A stretch of DNA of 64,000 bases from Polytrichum commune (lineage: Eukaryota > Streptophyta > Polytrichopsida > Polytrichales > Polytrichaceae), in assembly GCA_950295325.1 (NCBI GenBank), contig OX485806.1, positions 46,867,169-46,931,168 of the forward strand, given 5' to 3'. Positions 47,566-57,932 of this stretch are shown here, piece after piece. The number at the start of each line of letters is the position of its first letter. The first letter of the stretch is position 1. A program made the position numbers and the translations under genes. The notes below the pieces were generated by a model that worked only from the letters and a program-made list of their open reading frames with translations, ran no database searches and had not been told where the DNA came from.

Positions 47566-50261
47566 GTTGGTAGAAGTTGCAGTTTCTCAAGATATAGAGC
47601 CACCTCGCACTAAGTCGGCGCAAAAGAGTTGAGTGTAGTTGCCGACCTCACGTCATAGAGGCACGAGTTGTCAAATGTGTGAAAGAGTTGGTATGTTCGA
47701 CCTCACACAAAGCCTCCTCTTGGTGTAGATGAGTCGGCACTACCAAGTTATGTAACAGTATGGTTACGACCTTGAAAACTATCACCTTATCATCGGAATG
47801 AAGGGGTGCAGTAAGACAGGAGGGGCGTTGGAATCTCAGTAAATACAAGGGTTTTACTTCCACAAATTTTCTAGTGCACGATCTTGAGCAAGACTGAGTA
47901 CTGTGGCCATCTCCAACCTGAACAAGTGAACTCCACTCAAGGCTACGTTACGGAACAGATTGAATGCAATCATGGTTAACCTAAAAACTGCTTTGTTCAG
48001 TTTAGGGTTTTGCAACTCAAACGGTGCTGGGATTGTGTATTGTGAGGTTACCAAGGCATTATTACGGGACGCCTTTTAACAGCAGGGTGTTAGTCACTGG
48101 GTCTTTTGTGAAAACCTAGTAAATCGCCGGGGGTGTAAATCTGCGGTAACTTATGCATTTATTCATTCCCCTTTCAGGCTTTCACTCAACCATGCGTAAT
48201 TTACATCGTGTGGAATGCGTAGGATGTTCTCTGGGTGTTGAGGGATTGCACTAAGGTTTTCTAAGTGGACTTGTAGAATAGGGTAGTTGGTTTCTTCTTA
48301 ATTGTGAAGCCCATTTTTCAGAGTGTTGCTGGAAACATCCTACTATGGGATGAACCAGTCTGACCAGGTTCAACTTCTAAAATTCTGCTTTAGGTCATTT
48401 GAAGTGGTAGGGTTTGTTATTACATGTTAATGAAGTAAGGGGCCATTTCTCCCAGATATTTAATTTTGAAGGAACAAACAGCAGCTATCCAATTGCAAGG
48501 GCAAGACTTTGTAGGGGAAGGAAGAGTAATTTGATTTACAAGTTGTTTGGTGAATATAGTTTTAGTGTGCCAGAGAACCAAGTCCATCAGTAGGTATTTG
48601 GTATGAAGGTTGTGGCTAACGCTCAAATTTCTTAGAGTTTGCTTTGGTACAGGGTTTTACTACTATGCAATAGGTTGATATGTTCCGGAAAGGAACCGAT
48701 TCCATGCTACATTGCAAAAAGTTATCGTTTCTGGCAGCTTAGGATAAATAAAGATTTCTGGTGATGTGGAGATGACCATGATGGCTACAGTAGTTGTATA
48801 TCCAAGGGACAAATTGAGCTTTGGTTTTAGGTTCAAAGATTTTGGATGTTTAGAACATGTAATAGATGGTGTAGAGATTATTGACCCGGATGTGATCCTG
48901 TCTCTCTTTGCCCCTAACCTGTTCTGCCTTCCCTTTGATGATTTGGAGGTGTTTTGGGTGCGGAGATGTGAGTATAGGGGATGGTTGAATAAGTGGAGGT
49001 CGAGAATTTAAAAGGTGCAATTTAGCAAGCAATCTGACTGTTAACCATGAGAAGGCTTATTTCTCTATCTCCTTGCTGTCAAGGTTGTGCAAACATCCAT
49101 TTTGAAGTTCTTTCTCCTCACCCAATGATGCAATATGTAGTGTCTTCTCAGTAGAGTTAGTTTGTTGGCAATTACTAGAATGCTCTCCACACCATTAGGT
49201 ACCAAATGTTCTCACTTTGAGTTCTTGAATATAAATTCAAGATAGTGTTGCTGAAGGGAGTTGCTTGGATTTTTAATTTGTTGAGATTTTATGGCTGTAA
49301 GGTTTGGAAGAAAAAAATTCTGGTGGAAGCTTTGATGTCAGTTGAACAGTACCCATCTTATCCTTCTGTCAAAAAGTCAATGTAGTTCACAGGAATAGTA
49401 ACTTTTTGTTGTATGTGATTCACTTTCAGTAACAATGGTCAAGCACCTTAAGCATATTAACCTGTCTTAGGATTGTTCGAGGCATTAAGCATTTTTCCAC
49501 TGTTGTAGTGTAAAATTGCTTATGTGCTTTGCAGCACAGATGAGGCTTATCTAGAGGACATCTGGTGGAACTTAGGGTAACCTACATACATGTCCAAGGC
49601 CTCGAAAGGCTTCAGGATTTGTGAGCTTTAGAGAAGCAGAAGTGTGTTCATGGGTTTTAAACCGATAGAATCATGGGAGTCATCACTTGGATTGGTTATG
49701 AAAAAAATATGTGCTGATTTGACGAGTGTAATGAACAAGTTCCATCATAGTAATCCATGGATAGGCTTGACTGAGCAGGGTACGTGCATCCTTGCAAAAT
49801 TGTGTGATTGTTACTGACAAGTTAAAATACAGTTGCCCACTGAGTGTGAGGAGGGCTTGAGTATGAAGAGTGTTCTTTTGACATGCATTTTAACACGATT
49901 GGAGAGTGTGATTTACTCTCTTTCTTGAGTTTTGTACATGTCCGTGCAATTATTCATAGGTTTATTTAAATGACATGGTGCTTAGAGATGAAATCATGAG
50001 GACTTACTTTCCAGCCAGGGCTTTGATGTTACCATCATCACCAATAGCAATATACTAGGCATGAGCCACTGAATTGAGTCCTGAAATACAGACTTCAGTC
50101 CTGATATTCTACAACACATTTGCGACCGGGACCTGGAACAATTTAACAAGTTAGAATAGAAGTTGGATGCAGATGGGACAAGAGATGACATTGGAGGAAA
50201 TTAATTTGTGACCAAAAAAATACTGAATATGTGCAATGCTTGTAAACTTACCAACAAATAG
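47566..50261. other. Spacer without recognisable gene
   Basis: Follows the ATG4 fragment. I looked for later ATG4 exons and saw none. A minus-strand stretch near 50000-50130 reads like a short exon remnant (AIGDDGNIKALAGK, interrupted upstream by a stop) but could not be assigned to a family. Confidence 0.45.
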
Positions 50262-50650
50262 TCATATGGCTTGAAGACAACATAGAATAAAATCTGTGGA
50301 AGCCAACCTCCCTTTGATCTTCAAATTTGAATGATTTGTCACCCGAGAGAGGATGACATGCACCAAACAAGGAGCAAATACATTTCCAATGTCCACCATC
50401 ACATTAGTTGCTATAGTGGCACCTTGGCACTTGTGCCTTGTCATTGGATATGCAAGGACTACAAGAAAAGTTGCCTTGTAATAGTATCTATCATATGTGT
50501 ATTTGTGTTGGAACGTATATCTTCTCAACATCATTTCTCTCACAATACCAGTCAATGCATCCTTTATGCTTGATACGGGGTGGATAGTCAAAGAAGTTGG
50601 TGAGGACGACGGGAGCACCAATGAATTGCCGGAGGGAAAATGGGATCGGA
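50262..50650 (-). pseudogene. PIF1-like helicase fragment of a Helitron-type element
   Basis: Two frames together give a C-terminal helicase piece: RQFIGAPVVLTNFF in one frame, then GIVREMM, VVLAYPMTRHKCQGATI and VILSRVTNHSNLKIKGRL in the other. The HKCQGATI and LSRVT boxes are late motifs of PIF1/RRM3 helicases as found in Helitron Rep-helicases. The Walker motifs, the Rep nuclease and the hairpin terminus were not found. At least one frameshift is present. Confidence 0.75.
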
Positions 50651-50689
50651 GAAGACGTTGCCCCGCTCCCCTGCCGCACCAACATTCGA

Positions 50690-50848
50690 ATTGCCACAGC
50701 AACACATATGACAGCCACAGCCACAACACCAAACACACGTCAAGAACCGCCCCGACCAAACAGAGGTAATACAAACCCCTAGCCTTCCATTCTCAACTCC
50801 GATCCCACACACAATCCACTCCGCCATACTCTCACACAACACACAAAC
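50690..50848. other. C+A-rich flank of copia-2, LINE-leader-like
   Basis: Biased to C and A like the leader of LINE B; the same composition continues at 56375 beyond copia-2. The copia element therefore seems to have landed in a third copy of that repeat type. Confidence 0.5.
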
Positions 50849-51246
50849 TGTTAAGAGTGAGAAAACCATGTGCATAATGAAACAGAGTAACGGTGCTATC
50901 TCAAACTCTTGAACTATCTTGATCAAAGGGATAACTGCCCTCATATATAATCTGGCTCGACACTTGGACTAGGTCCAAGTGTCGGCACCTGGTTACATCG
51001 TGGACTAGCTACCTCGGTGGGAATATTCTAGCTCGGCCTCGGTCTCATATACCAAGACCGAGGCCCTTAACTAATTGTTTGCTTATAAGTTGAGATACCT
51101 TGGACTTGTGTGCACGGCCTCCTACCGGCGGCCACCACTTTACTTAAGGTGGCTAATGCCCATGTGGGACTAATTAATACCGATTAGCTTCCATGCTAGA
51201 TGACGGTTAACCTAGGTTGCTTAGGTGCTTATTCATTATCTTAACA
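50849..51246 (-). repeat. 3' LTR of copia-2
   Basis: Bounded by TGTTAAG (50849-50855) and CTTAACA (51240-51246), perfect 7-bp inverted ends. Positions 51132-51246 match 56260-56374. Confidence 0.92.
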
Positions 51247-51332
51247 CTCCTCCTCAACCTAGGATTAACCTCATTAAAATTTTTATCAAGTAAAACCCGT
51301 TTCGGGACAAAACCTTGAGGAAGAAAAGAATG

Positions 51333-54300
51333 TTAATATTTCGGTGAGTCTAGTTCTTGGAGTGACCTCATCCCGGCGGCATGTAACAACTTCTTATGTT
51401 TATATGCCGGGAGAGCTTTGGTAAGCATATCGGCAATGTTGTGCTCCGACTCTATCTTTCGAATCTCAAGTTGATCTTTGCTAATCAATTCTTGAGAGAA
51501 ACTAAAGATATGTGGACTAATGTGTTTAGTCCGGTCGGCTTTGATGAAGCCCGAGGACATTTGTTGTATGCAGGCTGCATTGTCCTCGAAGATGATCATT
51601 ATTTCTCCTCCTCCTGGATTTGGCACTGTTGTTGTATGATCTTTTCGATGGTTCGTAGCCAAACACTCTCGTGGGCCGCTTCGTGGAAGGCCAACAACTC
51701 GGCATGATTTGTCGATGTTGCGGTCACGGTATTTTTCATGGATTTCCACGAGATGGGTGCTCCGCATTTGAGGAAGATGTATCCCGTTTGTGATTTCCCG
51801 GCGTCCGGGTCGGTTCGGAATCCTGAATCTGTAAAACCTATCACCTCGGTTTTGTAAGTTCTTTGATAGTATAATCTGAGGTCGGATGTACCTCGTAGGT
51901 ACCTCAGCAGGTGCTTGACCCCGTTCCAATGTCGCATTGTTGGATTTTGGCTATGCCTAGCCAATATGCTCGTTGCGAATGCGATGTCGGATCTTGTGTG
52001 AGTTGTGAGGTAGGTTAATGAACCAACCCCGGTGAGGTACTTCTGTTTGTCTATTACCTCCTCCTCCTCCTCCTCATGAGGTTGGTACGGGTCTTCATTC
52101 GTCTTGCTCTGGCCGATCATTGGCGCAGCCAATGGGTTGGCGTCCTCCATCTGAAACATTTTGAGCACTTTCTGCACGTATGTCTGTTGGTGTAAGAATA
52201 TGCCGTGCGGCATATGGTGGACTTGAAGTCCGAGGCAAAATGTAGTTGGTCCAAGGCATTTCATGTCGAATTTGCTTGTTAGAATGTCTTGAGCATATTT
52301 GCACATCTCGGGGCTCCCGATGATGTTCAAATCATCTACATATGCAGCAATGATTACGAAACCATCCATAGTGCAATATGTGAAAATGTAAGGTAAGGTA
52401 GAGTTGTATATAAAACCTTGTGATACCAAAAAATTGCATAGATGGTGGTACCAGGCTCGGCCTGATTGCTTAAGGCCGTAGAGGGCCTTACATATCCTTA
52501 AGCCCACAAACCGTCCCGGTTTGAGCTTAGGAACGGATTCTAGGAATCCGGGTGGTGGGTTGATGTGTAAGATTGAGTCCAATGTACCGTGGAGGTACGC
52601 GGTTACCACATCCAGTAGATATATCTTTAGGGCAAAATGGACTGTTAGTGCCAGGAGGTACCTGAAGGAGACACAGTCCATCACAAGTGAGTATGTTTGG
52701 TCAAAATCGACTCCGGGCCTTGGAGTGCAACCTTGGGCTACTAGCCTTACCTTATACCTTAGAACTCGACCTTGCGAATCGAGTTTTCGGGTGAAGATTA
52801 GCTTGTGGCCGATTGGTGGCTTCTCAAGATCGTCCGTGATGTCGGAAAATACCCCGTGTTTCCGAAGAGAGGTGTATTCGGCCTCTATGGCCGATTGCCA
52901 CTGTGGCCAATCTTTCCTCTTTCGGGCTTGTTCTAAGGTAGTTGGGTCGGTGTCGGAACTCGAGTCTAAGGACTCGGTGGTGTAATGAATTTTGAGTGTT
53001 CGTTTGGGTATTTTTTTGGTAGGTGGTTTGGTAGGTGGTCGTTTTTGAGGTAGGATGTTGCCGGTGCCAGGGATGGCACCTCGAATCACCCTTTCCTCGG
53101 TTGAGAATCCGTCGGGTACGTTTTCGGCTAAGGCCTTGAGGTTTAGGAGTTTCGAAATCTCGGTGTTAGTTAACGAGGTAGGTGGGTCTGGATTCATGGT
53201 TAACGTCTCCGGTGCACCGAAGTTCAAAGGTGAGGTAGGCTTGGTTGAGGGTAGCGTTGGGAATACGTGTTCTAGGAACTTACAGTTAGCGAACCGGGCC
53301 TTCATTAGGTTCCTGGTTGTGGGTTCAAGGTAACGGATTATCGAGGGTGAATCGTATCCAACATAGATTCCCTCGTGTCTTTGTGGGCCTATTTTGTGTT
53401 GTTTTGGGTCCGGGAGAGGGACCCAAACTTGGCAACCGAAGGTTCTGATATGGGCCATATTCGGTGGCCTTCCAGATAGGAGTTCGTGAGGTGTTTGTGT
53501 GTTGAGGAGGGTGGGTCGTAGCTTAAGGAGGGCCGCGGCGTGTAAGACCGCATGGCCCCACATGTTGGGTGGTAATCGGGAATGTAGTAACAAAGGTTTT
53601 GCTACTAGTTGGATTTTCTTCACAAATGCCTCTGCGAGGCCATTTTGTGAGTGTTCGTAAGGTACTGAATAGGTTAGGTTGATCCTAGAGGCGTTACAAT
53701 AGTCCTCGAAAGTGTGAGATCGGAATTCTTGGGCGTTGTCCATCCTAAGGTGCTTAATTGGGTTGTCGGGGAAGTGATTTTTGTACCTGATAAGGATGGA
53801 TAAGAGTTTTGGGAAGGCTAGGTTTCGAGTCGGGAGTAAGGCGACCTCGAGGTGGCTTCCCGATGCGTCCACAAGTACGAAGTAGTAGCGAAAGGTCCCT
53901 GAAGGTGGGCTTATCGGCCCGCATATATCCCCGTGTATCCTGAATAGTGGTGGAGGTAGTTCCGTGGGTAGTGTCCAATGTGATGGCCTCCGGATTAGTT
54001 TTCCTTGGATACAGGCTACGCATTCTTGTGTTTTCCCGGCGTCTGCCGTTGTAAGGGCGTGACCTTGGATCAATGGGATCATCCTCCGGAATATGGTCGT
54101 TCCCGGATGTCCCAGTCTAGAGTGCCAAATATCTGGCTTGGCGGCTTTAGTGTCTATAGACACCCCCTGCGCCAGGTTGCGCTCCGTCGTGGGACCTCTC
54201 TCCCACGCGGCCATGCAAACCTCTTCCTCACATAGGGTGGGGCTAGATGCCAAGGGTTTTATGGCAACCTTGTAAAGTCCATCGAGGCCCGCGTTAGCGA

Positions 54301-54757
54301 TGGCAATGACCTGGGATCCTTGCCTAAGCTCGATTACTTCTTCATCGCCCTGCATCGCCGTGTAGAGGTGGATATTCCTCGCCCTCAGATCCCGATAGCT
54401 GATCAGGCTCCTCGGCGCATTTGGGGCGTACATTGCCTTCTCGCAATTGAGGGGGAATCCCCCGGGCAAGATAATTGTTGCCCGGCCCTCCCGGAACCTT
54501 AGCGTCCGGCTTCCGGCCATTGTAAGTATTTTACAGGTGGACCAGGTTTTCTCACTTTGGAAGTGGAAGAATTGTGCCTTAGTTAGGATTGTGTGAGTTG
54601 ATGCGCTATCCAGGAAGGCAACATCTTGGGTTGACGTGCCTCCTTCCCGGATAGCCATAAAATTTTCCACATCAAAATCAAGATCGGGCATGTCTGAGGG
54701 TTCAAAGTTGTAATTCTGCCTTGGTTTATTACGTAGCTCTTGCAATTCCCTGAACAT
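51333..54757 (-). pseudogene. copia-2 pol polyprotein (protease, integrase, RT, RNase H)
   Basis: The main open frame runs 54757-51599 without a stop. Domains in order: aspartic protease (LDSASTHTIL), GAG-pre-integrase (DIWHSRLGHPG), integrase with all three acidic positions recognisable (GDICGP, RMDNAQEF, NGLAEAFVKK), copia reverse transcriptase (LDVVTAYLHG, the intact YVDD box and KALYGLKQSGRAWY) and RNase H (FTDSGFRTDPDAGKSQTGY, TNHAELLAF). Near 51600 the frame shifts at a GGA repeat. The end of RNase H (FEDNAACI, DRTKHI, EHNIADMLTKALP) continues in another frame to 51333. A single base is enough to explain the break. All other catalytic residues appear intact. Confidence 0.93.
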
Positions 54758-54796
54758 ATCTACAATGTACTGTGATGCCCTGCAATCCTTTGCAAA

Positions 54797-55799
54797 ATGT
54801 CATTTTCTCCCACATTTGTGACAATTTCCCGAGGTTGTCCTAGCCTGTTCCTGCTTAGGTGGGAAGTATCTAGGTCTGTGTGGGTTCCCTGTTGCAGGTT
54901 TATTATGCCATTGAGGTGGAGTTTTGCGAAAAGAACCTCTTGGTGGCCTACGGGAGGCCTCTATAGTGTGAACTTCCGCGTGGTGGTGAACTGGTGAGTC
55001 GTCCCGCCGCGGTCCCGCTCCCGGTCCGGCTCTGGCTCCGCGGGTCGTTCCCGCTCCGCGTCCCGTCCCCGGCATCGGTGCGAGTGCTCCCGTGGTTCCG
55101 TTTAGCTCCTCCGGCTCGACATCCTCGATCTTGGCGATGGTCGTATGCACCTCCCTCGCTGGTCGGGACTCCGCGTTTCGTAGCAGGATTTGGTGATGCT
55201 TCTCGGTGAGCAATAGGTGAGACATGAGCTTCGAGTGCTTCTTAAACTTCATATTCATGTATTGTTGTGAGAGGATGGCCGTTGCAGGTGGGAATATCGA
55301 GAGGGTCTTCTCGATTAGCTCCTCGTCCGTGATGACTTGCCCGCACAACCGAAGTTGAGCTGTAATCCGGTGCAGCTCCGAGTTGAATGCGGCGAAGTCC
55401 GGAAAATCGAATACTCGGATGTTGGTCCAGTCCGCTCGAGCTTGTGGCAGGAACAACGTCTGTTCGTGGTCAAACCGGGCGTGAAGTTCCGCCCATAGCT
55501 CGGCGGGGTCCTCGATCTGCAAGTATTGAAGTCGTAATGCATGGTCGAGGTGGCGTCGAAGTATCATCAATGTATGCCATTTGGCTGCTGGCGGGATCGA
55601 TGGTGTGTCGTCCGTTGGGGTGGTGCTTGTGCTTGGAGGTGGTGATGTTAGAGTCTTGGTGAGGTCCTCAGCATTCAGTAACACTTTAACATCGTTAACC
55701 CATTCTAAGAAGTTTGACCCGTCGGAACTCAGAGGTGCAAACATTAAGGCATGCATTTTGGATTCCGTAAATCTAGGTTTTGTAGACATTGATATTATG
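54797..55799 (-). pseudogene. copia-2 gag, ending at a TGA inside its zinc knuckle
   Basis: Gag of about 333 residues from the methionine at 55799 (an earlier in-frame ATG lies at 55831). The UBN2-like segment contains WAELHARFDHEQTLF and a helical middle; a Gly/Arg/Pro-rich linker precedes the zinc knuckle. The knuckle begins NCHKCGRK and continues after the stop with HFAKDC, which would complete CX2CX4HX4C. The stop at 54797-54799 is in the same frame as pol, so it is the only break between gag and pol. A CGA-to-TGA change through CpG decay is the simplest cause. Confidence 0.88.
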
Positions 55800-55831
55800 G
55801 TGTGTATGTCATCAGTTGATGAAGTAAACAT

Positions 55832-56259
55832 CTATGAAATCAAACACTAGTAACACATGCCAGTGTATACTCCTTAGTTTAGGTAGAAGACCTTCAAACA
55901 GATTGGTTAGAATCTCAAAGTGGAAGTTTCCAAGTAAATTTCGGCAGCATAACATTTCTGAGGGTGGAAAATTCAGAGAAAAAAAATCTGCAACGTAACT
56001 TTTCTTGTGACTTGGTGAAAGCAGGAGGTATATCTGATTTTTTACTAACTATTGGACAGTAGTTCGGTATTGTAACGATGTATGACTTTTCTACATAAAA
56101 ATCTGGGGAAAAATTTGGCAGCACTTCAGTACTATCACAACTATCCAGAATGTAGAAAATGGGGTAAGAAAGAGAGTAATGCTTTCAGATATAGTAGCTA
56201 TCATGGAATGACAAAGAGCTATATCTAATCCTAGGCAAACTGTGCTTTCTGATAGTAGT
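55832..56259 (-). other. Leader region of copia-2 without its LTR and primer-binding-site part
   Basis: About 430 bp between gag and the retained piece of 5' LTR. It does not match 50849-51131 of the 3' LTR and contains no tRNA-Met primer-binding site, so the inner 5' LTR and the site have been deleted or replaced. Confidence 0.6.
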
Positions 56260-56374
56260 CCACCACTTTACTTAAGGTGGCTAATGCACATGTGGGACTA
56301 ATTAATACCGATTAGCTTCCATGCTAGATGACGATTAACCTAGGTTGCCTAGGTGCTTATCCATTATCTTAACA
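56260..56374 (-). repeat. Partial 5' LTR of copia-2 (115 bp)
   Basis: Matches 51132-51246 at 111 of 115 bases and ends CTTAACA at 56374. Confidence 0.92.
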
Positions 56375-56904
56375 CAAGCAATCATAGCCCACACAAAACA
56401 TACCACACAAAGACATCACACAACACAAACAACAAGAAAACATTTCCCTACTGGTCCTCGATTGCCTCTCAACCAGCTGGCCTCCAAATCACTTACGCCT
56501 ACCGCCCCCGGATTGCCCAAACGGTCGCCATCCACTCCACCAACCGCCATCAGCCGAAAGCAGGCCCCAACACTCACCACCAAGGCTTTTGACATCAACA
56601 AACCACCCAGCCACTCCCCCAAGCCACTACAAAAACTACATTTGCCCCTAAGCACACACACAATACAATAAACAACCCAAGACTCCCAGAAACCCCTACA
56701 CCCCACCTCAGATCATCACCCCACCTACCACCTAATACGCCAAAGCTAAACCTTGTCACCAACAAGCACTGCCGAAACTCCACCGCAGACACACCCAAAC
56801 TTACACAAGAAAATACCCAATCCTGGCAAACGACGCACACAAAGAATTAACACATCGCCACCCCAACAATCACGCCCCTGTGGGAACACGCGAACACCAA
56901 CATA
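56375..56904. other. C+A-rich segment, LINE-leader-like
   Basis: Continuation of the C+A-rich sequence interrupted by copia-2. The open stretch to 56671 is Pro/Thr/His-rich only because of composition. No domain was seen. Confidence 0.5.
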
Positions 56905-57932
56905 TCCGGATTGGCGTTTTTAAGTGCCTAATCCGGTTTTGTCCGGATGACCCTAGTATCGTCCAGGGATTCTGTGAAGTGTAGGAGGTTTAGAACCCTC
57001 CGTTCCTGCTTATCTCCTCTTCCTTAGCCAAATTTCCGGAAACCCTGATTTCCGGACTTTTGGTTTTTTTCGGACACTACTCGCCTTTTTTCGGAGGGTG
57101 CCTTTCCGGATTGTGCCCCTAGGTCCTAATTATAACGCTAACTCACCCCTCTACGTCTACCCTCTAGAATAGGTGGTTCCTTCTGGCGAAGACGTCCCTT
57201 ATAAGATTATAATCCGGAAACTCCCTCACAATCAATCCGGATTGATCAGATCCGTCCTGGCAGGTCACGCAAAGAGATCCGGATTATGTCTTATGACCAC
57301 AGTGACTAGAGGAGCCCGGGTTCCAACCGGAGATCCGACTCGACGGGTGAAGTGGGTGACCCGTACCACTTTCCGGATAGTCCCGTCCTCCGGCGATGAG
57401 ACCTCTTCGGAAGATCGGATTGGCGCAATTCCGGATACCTTCCGGACCTTCGTTCAATCTTCCCCACGGCTATCGCACCTGGACGTTACCTAGACATCCG
57501 GAACAATGAGGATCTCTTCCACTATGTTCCGGAGGTGGCCTCCAACCCGGAACCCTTACTGATCCGGTCCTTCACTTCTCCTTCCGACATATCTACCCGA
57601 CTACCTCTACCTTGGATTCTACTCAATCTGAGCTAACTGGGAGATCCGTACCACCTTCCGGATTGGTCCGTCTAAGGGCGGTGGGACCTCATTAGAAGAT
57701 CAGAGTGGCGTGAGTCCGGATCCCTTCCGGACCTCACCCAATCCTCCCAGCGGCTATCCCACCTAGACGTTACTCAACCATCCGGGCTAGTGAGGTTTCC
57801 CTCCCACTACACACAGAGAAGATCTACAAGGCAATAACCGGATCAGATCCGGGTCTCCTCTCCCATATCCTATCCGGAACTCCTATCCCTCATGCTCTCT
57901 CGCCTCCGCTAACGATCTCCGGATCATCCATG
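56905..57932. repeat. TCCGGA-saturated segment with a 285-bp tandem duplication
   Basis: The palindrome TCCGGA occurs 18 times in about 1030 bp, where chance predicts well under one. Two colinear units share CCGTACCAC(T/C)TTCCGGAT (57361 and 57646), CCTTCCGGACCT, CGGCTATC and ACGTTAC, with a period of 284-285 bp. Three more TCCGGA sites lie at 59509-59675. The start at 56880 (TGTGGGAACACG) could be an LTR border. It is probably part of an LTR or subterminal region of an unrecognised element. Confidence 0.8.

Larger units (their letters stand above)
50849..56374 (-). mobile_element. Near-complete Ty1/copia retrotransposon (copia-2)
   Basis: A 5.5-kb element on the minus strand. It has a 3' LTR of 398 bp (50849-51246), a purine-rich priming site just inside it (minus-strand TTGAGGAGGAG), pol (54757-51333), gag (55799-54797) and the outer 115 bp of a 5' LTR (56260-56374). 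The flanks CAAAC (50844-50848) and CAAGC (56375-56379) look like a five-base target duplication with one change. The two LTR pieces differ at four of 115 positions, so the insertion is moderately young. The rest of the 5' LTR and the primer-binding site are missing. Confidence 0.92.

Noticed and set aside
49994-50191. Possible exon of an unknown gene (AIGDDGNIKALAGK with a following splice-donor-like site)
   Set aside because: Only about 30 residues look protein-like, a stop interrupts them and no family could be named.
52521-52985. 154-codon open frame opposite copia-2 pol
   Set aside because: Antisense shadow of a well supported RT reading frame.
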